Source of the DNA: Owenia fusiformis
Taxonomy: Eukaryota > Annelida > Polychaeta > Sabellida > Oweniidae
NCBI GenBank assembly: GCA_903813345.2
Contig: CAIIXF020000012.1
Coordinates: 29,152,684 to 29,216,683 of the forward strand
Length of the DNA: 64,000 nt
Direction of reading: 5' to 3'
Shown here: one piece after another, positions 23,851 through 35,575 of the stretch
How the letters are laid out: each line of letters opens with the position of its first letter
Numbering within the stretch: the first letter of the stretch is position 1
Translations under genes and position numbers: made by a program
Notes under the pieces: model-generated
The model's database searches: none
Told to the model about the DNA's origin: nothing
What the model saw: the letters and a program-made list of their open reading frames with translations, nothing else

Positions 23851-25199
23851 AATAATCATAAGTTAATCCTTTGATGTGGCACTCAGCGGTAGTTTAATCC
23901 AAGAACTACAAATGATCGCTAGATTAGCAACTATAGTTTAACTCTTAATATAATCAATTTGATTGTTCATGTAAACTCCTCGTTATAGATTTATAAAAGC
24001 TCCCTGTCTCGCTATTACTATAGGCCAGAATTAAGCTTAACACATATAACTGCGATACACATACAGCAATAATGTATTAATTTGAAAAACACTCTTTATG
24101 AAATGTAATGTGGAAATCAATAAGAGCCGATGCTTTTGCTCAAATGAGATATGGATCTAAAAATGATTATACAATTAATGTACATGTTTAAAATATCCGT
24201 CTGCATATAATACATATTCGCAGGGGCGCAGCCAGTTTTCAGTCAGGGGGGTGCGATTGTGGCATAAACAAGCCAAAAAAAAGATTTACTTTGAATTTTA
24301 CAAAAATTGATGCAACTTTCCTTCAAAACTGAGCTAGAATCTTCAAATAAAAAGCATTTTTAAGCTCTTTTCTACTTCTTTTTCATGGTTTTATTTTCAT
24401 TGGTTATAGAGGGGGGATGCAATTGCACCCATCGCACTCCCCCTTGGCTATGCCTATGTATTTGTGGTACTCTCGTTTTTGTATCAGTTTTCAGAAGAAC
24501 ATTACAACTTTAAGCATTTTTACATAATTAGAAAATTTGATATGCTTTAACACCAATCCTCTCTACAGTCTATTTCAATGTTTTATTTTAGTTAATAAAA
24601 ACTGAAAGATAAGGAATCAAAACAACCATAGTGCTGTAATATATGGAAATATAATATATTCATATTATACACGAATATCACTTGTATATTTCAGATTAAT
24701 TAGTTCTATGTGCAATAAACCAATGGCCTCTTGTATTTTCAGGTGTTTCAGCCATGGCACGCAGAGAAAAATAAAAAATATAAAAGGCCACATATTTTAT
24801 GAGCCAAACCACAAGCAATCAAAGATATACAAATGTCATTTGTGTATAAAATGAATATATTTTTCCATGTATTAAAGTACTCTGGTGTTTTGATTTCTTA
24901 TTTTTGGTTTTATTTACAAAAATAAAACATTGAAATGGACTTTGTCTTATACCTAGTTTAACTACTTTCACATCCTGTCTCTTATTGCAATCGTGTCTTT
25001 ATGCATCTTACATGTCGAAAAATCATGCGAGTATATGACAATACATCGATTTATATTGATGTTTTAAAATAATGGGGCAAATTAGATTATTTGTGTTGAA
25101 AGAAGTTAGCATGCTTTAAAGGCTACAGTAAATAAATATTTGTTTAGTATACCAAGTCTCAAATAATTAATAATTAAATACAATGTTTGAAAAAGTGGT
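23851..25199. other. Non-coding; degenerate foldback at about 24225-24465
   Basis: No gene. GGGGCGCAGCCAG near 24226 and CCTTGGCTATGCC near 24451 form degenerate inverted ends like those of the element at 21378, with GTGCGATT and AATTGCACC inside. Confidence 0.5.
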
Positions 25200-25645
25200 T
25201 TCTATTCTATTTGCCTATTAATATGTATGCACAAATTCCAAAGGGAAAGGACCAAAAATTATTACAGAACACAGAAAGAAAAAGAAAAAAACATCTAAGA
25301 ACACCAGTCATAAGGAAAACAAACCCTATAATTAGCCCAAAACATGATTTAACTAGATATTAAGAAACAATGTTCACACTGGCGAATAAAGAAGATAATA
25401 AGGGGTTCCACATTTAAAAAACCACACTTGAGCGAAAAACATTTTGGGCCCCTAAATCCAAAATTAGGCCAAATTTTGAAAATTGAAGGCCCATGTTTTG
25501 ATAATTTGGCCTGAAAAAGCCCAAAAAGGCTGAGTGATGCCCAAAAAAGCCCAATAAATGAGGCCCTACAAAAATTTTTGGGCCCAATTTTTTTTTTCTG
25601 AGCCCACCCAATGGGCACCCCCTGGATCTGCCAGTCCAATACCAT
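25200..25645. repeat. Dispersed repeats: 25200-25380 pair and a GGCCC-rich block
   Basis: 25200-25380 is a diverged relative of 30780-30955 (shared phrases: GCACAAATTCCAAAGGGAAAGG, CCCAAAACATGAT, AAGAAACAATGTTCAC). The block 25430-25640 has repeated GGCCC, AAAAAGCCCA and GAGCCCACCCAATGGGCACC phrases, suggesting a separate element. The 98- and 80-codon minus-strand frames there are in different frames and lack any recognised domain. Confidence 0.5.
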
Positions 25646-27042
25646 ACCCTCTCCACCTCATATACTGTATCTCATAAACCACATTATCTCATCCAAACAC
25701 AAAAGAAACAAAATAACGACAATGCCAAGGCAGAGCAAATCCCATCAAACAACCCACATGTTCATGTATGAGTGTAAGATAAGACTGTTCGCAAACCTTT
25801 CCCAAAATGACCACCATACGAGATGTAAATCATTTGAATTGTGTTATCCTTACATGTATTTACATGTAAAATGTAAACAGAATCAGACTATACTCCTTTA
25901 CTTTTTGTGCAGTTCTTGCAAAACAATAAAATATGTCACAAAGTAAAAATGGCAGCCATCTTCAAAATGGTTGCCGTATTAGCCAAATTGTGATAAGACA
26001 GTGTGTCTTGTTTCATATGAAATATCGCTCCAAAACTTGACTAGTAATGATAGTGTGTAGTGTAGTGTTAGTTCAGAAGATTGTTTTTTGTACAGACTAA
26101 CATATCATGTTATGGTTCACTAATATGATGCTATCAAAAAAGTCAGTAAAAGATAATATCTAATAGTAAAACTGATAAATATAAAAAAATATAACAAAAA
26201 TGGTGGCCATTTTTATCTAACAGAATGGATGAATCAAAAGTTTGTAAAAATCCTCAAAAAAGATTTTTATACTAATTTCAATGTTTATGTCATTTTCATG
26301 ATTCTAATTTACATATGTAATTATAATTAGGAATAAAATGGTTAATATTTCTATATCTTCAAGGGGATAATATACACAGTTCAAAATTCAAATATTTCAA
26401 TTTAATTGAACGAAAAATAACATTTCAAAATTGTTCCAATTTTTGGGGAAAATATTAGACAATTTTACGCTAAACATACTTAATTTACTTAAGCCTTAAT
26501 TCAACATCAATAGAAATACCATAGGTAACAGGCTCTTTTACATTTTTCTGTTTTTGAAAATATCAATGTAGCAAATATGAATATCAAACATCTTGACTAC
26601 GCCAGAAATACCTAAGGCTATTAAAGCTTAATAAATAAATAACCTTGACTACTGCATCAACATGGAAACCATATATTTTACAATGCTGGTATAAATTTTT
26701 AGATCGATTTTTAATATGGGTAAATTGTTTAGCATAGTGGTTCACAGCACAAAATCAATAAAATCAACCTGTCATTTCCTTTGAAATATTGATCAACTGA
26801 TTCACCAATATCTAATCATTATTTAGGAGCAAATGTTACATTTTTCTGAAGGTCAGTTAACACTGAAAAAATACAGAATTACGATTTTGAAATTGATTGA
26901 TCACATTGTCAACTGGCTGCATTCATAATTTTAAAAAAATTAATCAATCTGATGGAGTGGATTTATAGTTATTGCTTGGGTTCATATCTCTTATTCATTG
27001 TCTTTCTATCTTAAAGGCTCTGTGTAAACACTGACAATATAC
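25646..27042. other. Non-coding, no feature recognised
   Basis: AT-rich. AATGGCAGCCATCTTCAAAATGG near 25948 resembles a phrase at 32220, suggesting a shared old repeat. A 111-codon plus-strand frame (25611-25946) shows no domain and starts inside the GGCCC block; not called. Confidence 0.45.
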
Positions 27043-27600
27043 CCCGGGGGGTTCACTGTGTACAAAATTTGGCAGGGGTCCTAGACTGAACCCTCAGATA
27101 TCAATTTATTCCCATACCAAAATGTCAAATTTGAATGTGTTCCCATACCAACCGATATAGTTCCCAAAAGCCATCCCAAATGCCCAAATATGAAACCAAT
27201 GTCATACCAAATGTCAAAATATAGGACCAATGCCATACCAATGCCATGACTGGTCCAAAGTAGAATATTTCCTGGGGAAAAAGCTATTTATTTACACTGA
27301 AGAAGGTCCCAAGAAGAAGGCGATCTTTGAGGAAAACGAACCAAAACAACCTCATATTAGGATATGTGTAACTACTAGACTAATTCCATACCATAATTGT
27401 GAGATAACATATTTTCCATGACCATTCTCATACCAGAAAGTTGAAAAATCTGACCATTTCCATCTCTCAAAAGTTTAATGAGGGGGCATTCTCATACCAC
27501 ATCCTAAAATTTGGGTCCATTGCCATACCAAATGTCCAAAAAGGTACCCCATGTGCGCCGAGGATCCCCGTCAAGATTTATATACAGTGAACCCCCCGGG
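27043..27600. mobile_element. TIR element CCCGGGGGGTTCACTGT with 8-bp duplication
   Basis: A 558-bp element with inverted ends CCCGGGGGGTTCACTGT and ACAGTGAACCCCCCGGG. It is flanked by a perfect 8-base duplication CAATATAC (27035-27042, 27601-27608). The interior repeats CATACCAAATGTC-like phrases. An 8-bp duplication suggests a hAT-like or P-like transposase; no transposase is encoded. Ends resembling it border the large composite at 56012-63455. Confidence 0.85.
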
Positions 27601-27654
27601 CAATATACCCAGCGGTTTAAACTTAATATGGGGCCTTTAAGTTTTGGTGCTTCC

Positions 27655-27880
27655 ACCTCAGGTTACCACCATAAATGTGGGGTTGATTTTTCAAATCATC
27701 CCTACAACTACATGTGTATTGAAATCTTGGGGTTTTAAATTGTCAGTAGTTGACACAAGCTGAATTTTATCTAACTATCCACAAATCCAGCTTATTTTCA
27801 ACCTGAAGGTTTCAATACACAAGCAGTTGTGGGGGGTGATTTGAAAAATCAACCCCACATTTACAGCGGTACCTCAGGTA
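27655..27880. repeat. Foldback element with ~70-bp arms
   Basis: The left arm (ACCTCAGGTTACC, AATGTGGGGTTGATTTTTCA, TGTATTGAAA) pairs with the right arm (TTTCAATACA, TGAAAAATCAACCCCACATT, GGTACCTCAGGT). It lies about 50 bases from the previous element. Confidence 0.8.
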
Positions 27881-28569
27881 CAATATTTTCACACCCTTGG
27901 GAATTTTTCTAGTTACAATCTAAGGTATATCCACTTACTGTGATAATATTACTTTAAAGTGAGATATAATATATAGATGGTGCATTTCTTATTGCTGTTT
28001 TAAATATCATCTTAAAGTGTGAGATAATATATAGAGGGTGTATTTCCTACTGCTGTTTTAAATATCATCTTTAAATGTAACATAATAATATATAGAGGGT
28101 GAAAAATTCAAGGGGGGTTCACTTTTGACAAAATTGGCCCAAAATCTCATGAAAATGCTCAGAATCATGAAAACTGCATGATTCTGAAAGAAATTTTGGC
28201 TGGGGGGGGGGGTTTGATATGCGAAATGTAAGATCAATTCTAACAAAAAAAACAACAACAACCTGGAGCACGGAATGAAAAGCTTTAAAAAAGAAATTGT
28301 GATATAAATAATTAATATGTATGAAATCATGAATCAAAAATATGATATGAATTAATAAATAATATATAAATTGTATGGCATGCTACATGCAGTATAGACT
28401 GTTTATGCTCATAGAACATGACAAAGAACATTTCTGCTTATAGCCTTGACTGTAATTTGTAATTGGACACTGGGTTTTCACACGCATCTATAAATCAGAT
28501 TCCAGATAGTTTCAATCACTACATATGACATGGTATAGTAGATTGTGTGCTTGTAGAAATGCTTAGTTA
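27881..28569. other. Non-coding; ~58-bp repeat and foldback fragment
   Basis: Between 27955 and 28100 a ~58-base unit (GAGATAATATATAGAGGGTG, TGCTGTTTTAAATATCATCTT) occurs a little over twice. At about 28103-28215 is a fragment of the family at 21378 (GGGGGGTTCACTTTTGACAA, ATTTTGGCTGGGGGG). Confidence 0.6.
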
Positions 28570-29046
28570 CAGTGAAACTTGTAGGGTGGAACACCTCTAG
28601 AAGTGGAACACCTCTGTTAGTGGAACACCTTTCAGAGTCCCAAGATCAACTGACCCAATGTTAAATAAACCAAAGGAGGATTGGCTCCCAATCGAGAGCA
28701 ACATCGAGGGCATGTCGTGATACTAAATACAAAATCAAACAGATGCCATTTTGTTAACTTCAACATTTGAATCGTGAATTTTGGTCTTATTTCCAAGCAA
28801 AAAATTCCAAAACTCACAAGAAATGATTGAGATATTGGTTCAAATCTAATGAACTGTTTATTTTGAATTTATAATCAGTTTCAATTTCAGAAAATAATGA
28901 CATTTTAACGTTTTCACTTTTGGAAAATATCGAGTTTCGATCCTTGGAGCCAATCCTCCTTGAAATAAACCTTATAAGTGGTACACCTCCGAAGTGGAAC
29001 ACTTTTTAGAGGCCCCAAAGGTGTACCAGTTAGACAGGTTTTACTG
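28570..29046. mobile_element. TA-type MITE carrying a nested element
   Basis: Ends CAGTGAAACTTGTAGG and AGACAGGTTTTACTG, with TA on both sides (28568-28569, 29047-29048). It belongs with the elements at 823 and 33392. Its middle is a second element (28672-28962) with its own duplication; without it the element would be about 177 bp, like its relatives. Confidence 0.85.
28672..28962. mobile_element. Nested TIR element with 9-bp duplication
   Basis: Inverted ends AAAGGAGGATTGGCTCC and GGAGCCAATCCTCCTTG, flanked by a perfect 9-base duplication AAATAAACC (28663-28671, 28963-28971). A 9-base duplication is typical of Mutator-like elements, though length alone is not decisive. Inserted into the TA-type MITE at 28570-29046, so it is the younger of the two. 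Confidence 0.85.
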
Positions 29047-29468
29047 TACTAATATCAAAACTATTAATAGGATACAAGGAACAGTGATGACTTATAGATT
29101 CTAATCTCATAAATGTCTCTATTTCAGGAGACATAGACCAACCAACCAACCGACCATCAATAATAATATAATACGGGCATGTAATACAATATATAAAATT
29201 GTTGGTTAATTGAGAACAGTCAAGCTATAGTGATAATTATGCGTATGAATGTGTGTATACATGTTATCTCTGGGGTGTTTGACCGTTGACTAGTGGCACA
29301 GAAAATTGTCGGAGAGTCTCGTTATCAATGCATTGAGGGTCTCAAATTTAATTGACCTATCTCTGTATATGCCATATATCAATCTAAAAAGAACAATTTG
29401 TAAACTTGTAATATTTACTTTACACTTTCATTGTTAAAAAATATTTGCATTAAAATGGACTCATTTAA
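29047..29468. other. Non-coding, no feature recognised
   Basis: AT-rich sequence between two elements; contains a short ACCAACCAACCGACCA run near 29140. No gene. Confidence 0.5.
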
Positions 29469-30300
29469 AGTCCCCGTCTAAAGTTTGAAAATATTTTTTT
29501 ATCATTCATTTACTATTTGTCATGACTTAAAAAGTTATTCTAGAGATTTTTGAAAGAAAAATTTTTTTTGAAAAAAAAGTTGTGAGCATTTCATTTCTCA
29601 AATATTCAAATTTCCCGCCATTTTTCAAAAAAAGTTGAAATTTTTTAATCATCAATATTTCTTAAAGCATTTCGAAAAAGATTATCTTTTTAACACCAAT
29701 GCAAAGATTGATCAAAGGACACACTATTTCAATAATAAAATGCCATATTTAATGGGCCACTTCAATGTTTTAGCATATCAAAAATATTTTGCACCATTAG
29801 TGATATCACTAAGGTACCAAAAACTTTTTGAAAAAAATTGAAATTTTTTTTTCGATGTCAATCTTTTCTTATTATGCTAGACTTCAATAATATACCAATG
29901 TTGATTGTCTAACCAGGTTCAAAGGAAGAATATATTATGTTTTAGATATCATTGTACCATTGGTCTCTATGAGAACTAGAATTTTTAAATGCATTTTTCT
30001 CGGAACCATTTTCATGCACTGATAAGTTCATTTCTCGCTTATTTATGAACCGATTTTCTTAATTTTTTCGGCAAAAAACATGCGAGGATGAATACTTTGC
30101 ATTGGTATGAATTGTTGCTAATTAAAAGATATGTATGACCTCTAAAAGTTAGTTTTAAATAAATTCACAAATTTTGGAACAAAAAGTCTATCAAAAACCA
30201 CTTTTTGAAATTTAAAAAAAAAGTTTCACATATCACACTTTGATAACATTGGGTAAGACTACAATATAAGCCAAAGTGGTTTAAACTTTAGACGGGGACT
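29469..30300. mobile_element. 832-bp TTAA-flanked element
   Basis: Inverted ends AGTCCCCGTCTAAAGTTT and AAACTTTAGACGGGGACT, flanked by TTAA (29465-29468, 30301-30304). Kolobok and piggyBac both make TTAA duplications; AG-starting termini fit Kolobok better, by memory of the families. Two short frames inside show no transposase feature. Confidence 0.85.
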
Positions 30301-30304
30301 TTAA

Positions 30305-30535
30305 GTAAATGCCAATATTATGGAAATTCATTCTACAAAAATTTCAATGTCAAGGAAATTCACTCTACAAAAATTTCAATGTCAAGGAAATTCAGACTGA
30401 TGTAAATTCCAATTTCATGGAAATTCAGACTGACATAAATGCCAATGTCACAGAAATTAAGACTGACGTAAATGCCAATATCACGGAAATTAAAACTGGC
30501 GTAAATGGCAATGTCACGGAGAGACAGTCAAGGCC
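30305..30535. repeat. Short tandem repeats (27 and 33 bp)
   Basis: Two or three copies of TCTACAAAAATTTCAATGTC with AAGGAAATTCA, then about five units of roughly 33 bases (GACTGACGTAAATGCCAATG, TCACGGAAATTAA). The frame across it repeats EIKTDVNANVT-like peptide and is not treated as a gene. Confidence 0.8.
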
Positions 30536-31622
30536 CTGAAGATGAAAGGGGCACTCAATATGCTTCAATCCCTCGTGTTGGTCCCTCCCATAAAAATTGA
30601 ACACTTGCGTCATTGAATCATTAATAATTATCATTTATTCAATATGCATAAAGGTCCTAAAAGGCACACCTAAAATCACACCCACATAATAAAGGTTTAA
30701 AAGAATAACACTTAAAACATACACAAAAGAGTGACACTTAAACATTCACAAAATGCTCTAAGGTACTGGGGGCCTAAAAAATTGTTTATAAATATATAAG
30801 CACAAATGCCAAAGGGAAGGGTGACTAAAAACTTTAAAGAAACCCAACAAGAAAAGCAAACTGTAAGTGTAAATCTGTCATAATAAAAGTAGACCCTATA
30901 TATCCCAAAACCATGATATAAGGTGAAAAGAAACAATGTCTAACATCCCCCTCCCCCCTCCAATCGAGAACCAATATCACAATCCAGGACCAGAACACCA
31001 AGGGACATTTCATTCATACTGAAGTCATTACAATATATGTTGAAGAAAAATTGAAAAAATTGATAGCCAATACTCATAACATCAATAACATCAAAAATAG
31101 TTGTAGATACTAGTACTCATAAAAGATAGAGTATTCAGTCTCAAATGATGTGGGATAGATAAAATCCAGTCTCGAAGTCCATAGGCAATTCAAAGGGTCA
31201 ACATCTGTTCGCAAAGCCGTCATCATAATCCATAAAACACAACAATTCACAATGGTCATCAGGAGAAAACTATGGCTGGTTTCGATCCCTATTTCTCAAC
31301 CATTAATGCCATAGCCGGATTCCACCTCAAAAGGTGCCAAGTGAAAAAAGTTTTTCACTTGGCACTAATATAGTGTGTATATTTCTATATTGAAATATTT
31401 GGAACATACAGTAGTACTATGAGTAATTATGTTTGATGGAGTAGAAGATTTTTGGAGTCATCAACTTTATTTCTTACTTATTTTTTATTTTTTACAGAAT
31501 TTTTTTTCATCCAAATTTTTATCCCCATATCGGGGTATATGAGGGTAAGGGATTAGAAGAGGATTTATCACAAGATCTGTAAAATGAAGCCTTCTGATTG
31601 GTCAGTTCTTGTGCTGTACCAA
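30536..31622. other. Non-coding; relative of the 25200 repeat
   Basis: 30780-30955 matches 25200-25380 at low identity. Near 31340 is a short palindrome GCCAAGTGAAAAA/TTTTTCACTTGGC. No gene. Confidence 0.5.
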
Positions 31623-31715
31623 TCTGTATTGCTACTGAGATTGTCACCATTGATTATCTCCGTCGCAATACAGAAAATATTGTTATGGAGGGGACAATCT
31701 CAGTAGCAATACAGA
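31623..31715. repeat. Hairpin, 23-bp perfect arms
   Basis: TCTGTATTGCTACTGAGATTGTC (31623-31645 by position) is perfectly inverted at 31693-31715. The loop contains another TCGCAATACAGA. Similar TGTATTGC phrases form the next hairpin. Confidence 0.85.
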
Positions 31716-31740
31716 GGATCACACGATAAAAACTTTATAG

Positions 31741-31865
31741 AATGATTTGAAGTGCAATACAGGATATATTCTGTCTCAATATTCTGTATTGCCACCCGAA
31801 TTTGTCTCATTCCAATACGGAGTTTTCTCGAGCAGAATATATCCTGTATTGCACTTCAAATCATT
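31741..31865. repeat. Hairpin, 33-bp perfect arms
   Basis: Arms 31741-31773 and 31833-31865 are perfect inverted copies, starting AATGATTTGAAGTGCAATAC. The 59-base loop repeats TGTATTGCCACC and TCCAATACGGAG, so the same core word recurs. Perfect arms mean a recent origin or ongoing conversion. A 93-codon plus-strand frame starts in it but shows no domain. Confidence 0.9.
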
Positions 31866-33391
31866 CAATAACTTAAAGTATGACCTCAAACAACAGATTT
31901 TTTATCTCTGGATCAATGACCTTATTTATATATTTATTTATTATATTTTATTCATTTATTTATTCATCTGTTATTGCTCTTCAGAATTTTCTTTAGTTTT
32001 CCGTGTGTTTTTGAATGATGTTTTTTAATAACATAGCAAAGACCAATAAAAATAGATTAAAATGAAATCGCTGGGTTTAAATCATTGAATTCATCAGAAT
32101 CATAGTAAAAAACTTATTTTCTTCAAAAGTCATTTGGACTAAAGCTGAATGTTCGTCAGACCACTGTTTCCAAACTATATCACGGAACTATCCTTTTCAA
32201 GTGTATTACTACAGACTTTCAAAATGGTGGCCATTTTTCAAAATGGCCACCTTCTACCAAAAGTGTCATTAGACAGTGTGCCATGCTTATATTCACATAC
32301 CAAATATGAACAAAATCACTCCACTACTTTTCGAGTTATAGTAATTCAATTCTAAATATATAATCAAAAATCTATCATGAAATTTATCTATAATTTTCAC
32401 AGCAAGTGATGAATTAATTGCACATTAAGTCGCATGATAAAATCACTTAAATTTTACATGCTAGTTGATAAAAGTTCGAAATGGCTTCACATAGTAATTT
32501 TTTTTTTTATTGACATTTTTGTTTGATAAATAGTAAATACATGTGTTTGCTTATTGTTTGGGTTCACTGATTCTTTTTCAAGTATAAAAAACTAGTTTAT
32601 CAATATTAAAGCTTAAAACCTTATAAAATTTAGCAATAGCACGGAATATATTATCAATAGTACAATTAGTGCATGTACTTTTACCCTTTACCCTTTTTTA
32701 ATAGTCTGTTTCATCCATACTCTAATAATAAGAGATAATCTTGTGATATAACCTTGCCTTGAAATAAGTCAACGAAAACTTACGAAAGACTTACAAGACC
32801 TCCAGAGGTGAAAAAAGTTACTAATTTTCGCAAAGTTATTAAAAGACTAGTCTAGGTTTGGAAAACGAAGTTATTAGCCCAGGAGACTCCAAACCGAGAC
32901 TTGTCCTTTCAAGAAATGCAAGTTTAAAGTAAATTCTACAAACAAAAATGGACTAACTCATTCACAACTTTACAAACTTTTAAGAAATAAACCCTAGAAT
33001 TGCTGTTAAATGCCATGCTCGTTTTCATTTTTGTTTTCATAAGAAATTATGCAATTGTTTTGTCATATTGACATATCCGATTCTCCTCTACCTGATCGCC
33101 CTACAAGCAATTTTCATTATTATCCATTTACCATACTAACCGATGGATTATTTTTATCGATTTATTTATAAACCTTCTCAAAAACCTTTCTTTGAAGTTT
33201 TATCAAATTTTTGTGCAAAAATAAAATAAAATCCACTCCCTAATTTTGTCTGTTTTCCTGGCATGGTTTTAAATGCATCACAGGTGGCATGATAAACCAT
33301 TTCATCAATATATCTAGTAAATAAACTGTGTCAGCATTCTAGATGTCAGCAACAGTATATACGGTAGTGTCATTTTCTTATATTAAAACTA
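31866..33391. other. Non-coding; shared repeat at 32850-32930
   Basis: No gene. 32850-32930 is the inverted relative of 17320-17365 (CCAGGAGACTCCAAACCGAG, ACTTGTCCTTT). AT-rich elsewhere. Confidence 0.5.
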
Positions 33392-33559
33392 CAGTAAAAG
33401 CTGTATATCTGAACACCTCTCTAATCTGAACACCTCTATTATCTACCTTTATTATCTCCTATTGACTTACATGTTGATAAAACCTTGGAATGTGAACACC
33501 TGCTAATCCAAACACTTTTGGCTGGTCCAAGAGGTGTTCAAATTAGACAGGTTTTACTG
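33392..33559. mobile_element. TA-flanked MITE, best intact copy
   Basis: A 168-bp element with ends CAGTAAAAGCTGTATATCTG and AATTAGACAGGTTTTACTG, flanked by TA (33390-33391, 33560-33561). It serves as the reference for the split copy at 10563-11108 and for 28570-29046. Confidence 0.85.
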
Positions 33560-33930
33560 TACATATGACTATATGATATATGTGCATATGACTATATGAT
33601 ATATGTATATAAGACTATATGATATATGTACATAAGACTATATGATATATGTACACATGACTACATGATATATGTACATAAGACTATATGATATATGTAC
33701 ATATGACTCCATGATATATGTACATATGGTTCCATGATCTATGTACACATGACTATATGATATATGTACATATGACTCCATGATATATATACATATGGCT
33801 CCATGATATATGTTCATATGACTCCATGATATATGTACATATGACTCCATGATATATGTATATATGACTACATGATATATATATACGACTATATGATATA
33901 TGCACATATGAGTACATGATATATGTGATA
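33560..33930. repeat. 23-bp minisatellite next to a MITE end
   Basis: About 16 units of 23 bases, CATATGACTATATGATATAT plus GTA, starting directly at the right end of the MITE. The array is rich in ATAT palindromes. The 112-codon minus-strand frame across it (YIMESYVHIS repeats) is a repeat artefact. Confidence 0.95.
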
Positions 33931-34160
33931 AATATTTACAATAACAGCCTGTTCTACCCATACAGATCAACAACATATGTCACAATGTCTAGTCATAAGA
34001 AATGCTTTATAGCATAGGGGTAGCATTTTACCATTATATGTTAAATCATTACATCAGTTTTTATCTATGTTCAGTAAATAACTTAATGAATTTCCTGGAA
34101 TTTTGATGACAACATTATGTGGCACCTACTGGCTTATCAGTGCAAGATGATTACAATGCA
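33931..34160. other. Non-coding spacer
   Basis: No structure recognised. Confidence 0.4.
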
Positions 34161-34736
34161 GCACTTTTTAACCTCTTGAAGCTACCCAGAGTGACAAGAT
34201 TTCTCGTCACCTAAGAAATGACCTTGAAACCTGGAGTGACAAGATAATCAATCACAAAATTTTTGCTAAAATTTCTCTTATTTGAACAATTTTCATCCCA
34301 TTTACTCAGAAAATATTTTAACCTCTTGACTACCTGGAGGGACAAGATTTCTCATCACCTCAGAAATGACCTCTAAACCAAGAGTGACGAGAAAATCTGT
34401 CACAAAATTTTTCACTAAAATTGCTCTTATTTGAACAATTTACACAATTTTTTGGGAATGTGTAGAAATGATCTCTACCGTCTCATTTTACAGAGCATCT
34501 AAAGTTGTATAGCTATGTAGTAAAATGTCAAAAGGTGACAAAATGAAAAATTCTCTGGTTTCAACCAATTTTAGAGCCTGGGATTCAAGAGGTTAAAAAG
34601 TGTAGAAATGATCTCTGCCAACTGATTTCATTAACTTGAGCATCACCTGTTGTATATGAATGTAGTAAAATGTCAAAAGCTGGCAAAAATGAAAAATTCT
34701 CTGATTTTAGAGCCTGGGATTCAAGAGGTTAAAGTG
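34161..34736. mobile_element. Foldback element with internal duplications
   Basis: The outer ends GCACTTTTTAACCTCTTGAA and TTCAAGAGGTTAAAGTGC are inverted. Inside, the left half has two copies of GTGACAAGATTTCTCGTCAC-type sequence (34193, 34341) and the right half two copies of GTGTAGAAATGATCTCT...GGGATTCAAGAGGTTAAA. It is a compound foldback grown by internal duplication. Confidence 0.7.
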
Positions 34737-35575
34737 CGATAAAAATTGATTCCAGTTATTGAACAGAAGATCCATCTTTACTCTTATAATAAATAATAAA
34801 TCATCTTTTCATCCAATCAGAGAAGGTCACAATTAAAACTCGGCAATCGGAATTAATTTGAATATTATGACAACTATGCAAACCTTATTAGGTCAGATAA
34901 TGTAACATTCACATAAAAGATGGCACTACAATCAATGCAGCTGTATTATCTGATTAGTTCACTATTGTGAAATTATAGTTAGATGAAGCAATTATAGCGA
35001 AAAAAGTGGCTTGTTCTTATTGGTTAAAAAGCATAATCAAATCTGTAGGGAATGACAAAATTGCAAGCTCCAGTTTATGTGAAATTAACCTAGCATTATA
35101 TTCCTGGTGATGTCAAATATAATATCTCCCACAAGATCCATGATATTTTAGAAATTGGTGATGTTAGATTCAAAGTGCAAAAATGCAGGTAAAATGTTTT
35201 AACTCTCCCTAATGATAATTAATACATATGGTAACCATATTTATAGACACATATATATATATATTATTGTACAAATCTTTAGTTTTCCTAAAACAAAGTA
35301 CATGTATATATATACACTTTGGGTATTTTTAGAAAATATTCTAAAATTGAAACAAATTTTTCCGATTCTCCCTTTCAGCAACTTCAAGGACCTGTCTCTC
35401 CAGTTGCAGGTTTGATACTGATTAATTGCATTAATGTGATTGATGAAATATTTCTACACCGGTAATTCTTACATAATCATATTGATTATTTGTACCATAA
35501 AAAATTAAAAATAATCCTTCAATTATCGACCGCAGTCATTACGAGTATACTCTGAAAGACAGTGAAAAATCCTTT
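34737..35575. repeat. Old dispersed repeat, relative of 2402-3920
   Basis: 34992-35420 shares ordered motifs with 2402-3920 (AATCAAATCTGTAGGG, GACAAAATTGCAAGC, ATTCAAAGTGCAAAAATG, GGTAACCATATTTATAG). Here no element has split it, so it gives the uninterrupted arrangement. Flanks hold nothing else recognised. Confidence 0.55.

Noticed and set aside
25349-25946. Frames of 98, 80 and 111 codons
   Set aside because: They overlap a GGCCC-rich dispersed repeat, lack domains and have no splice support.
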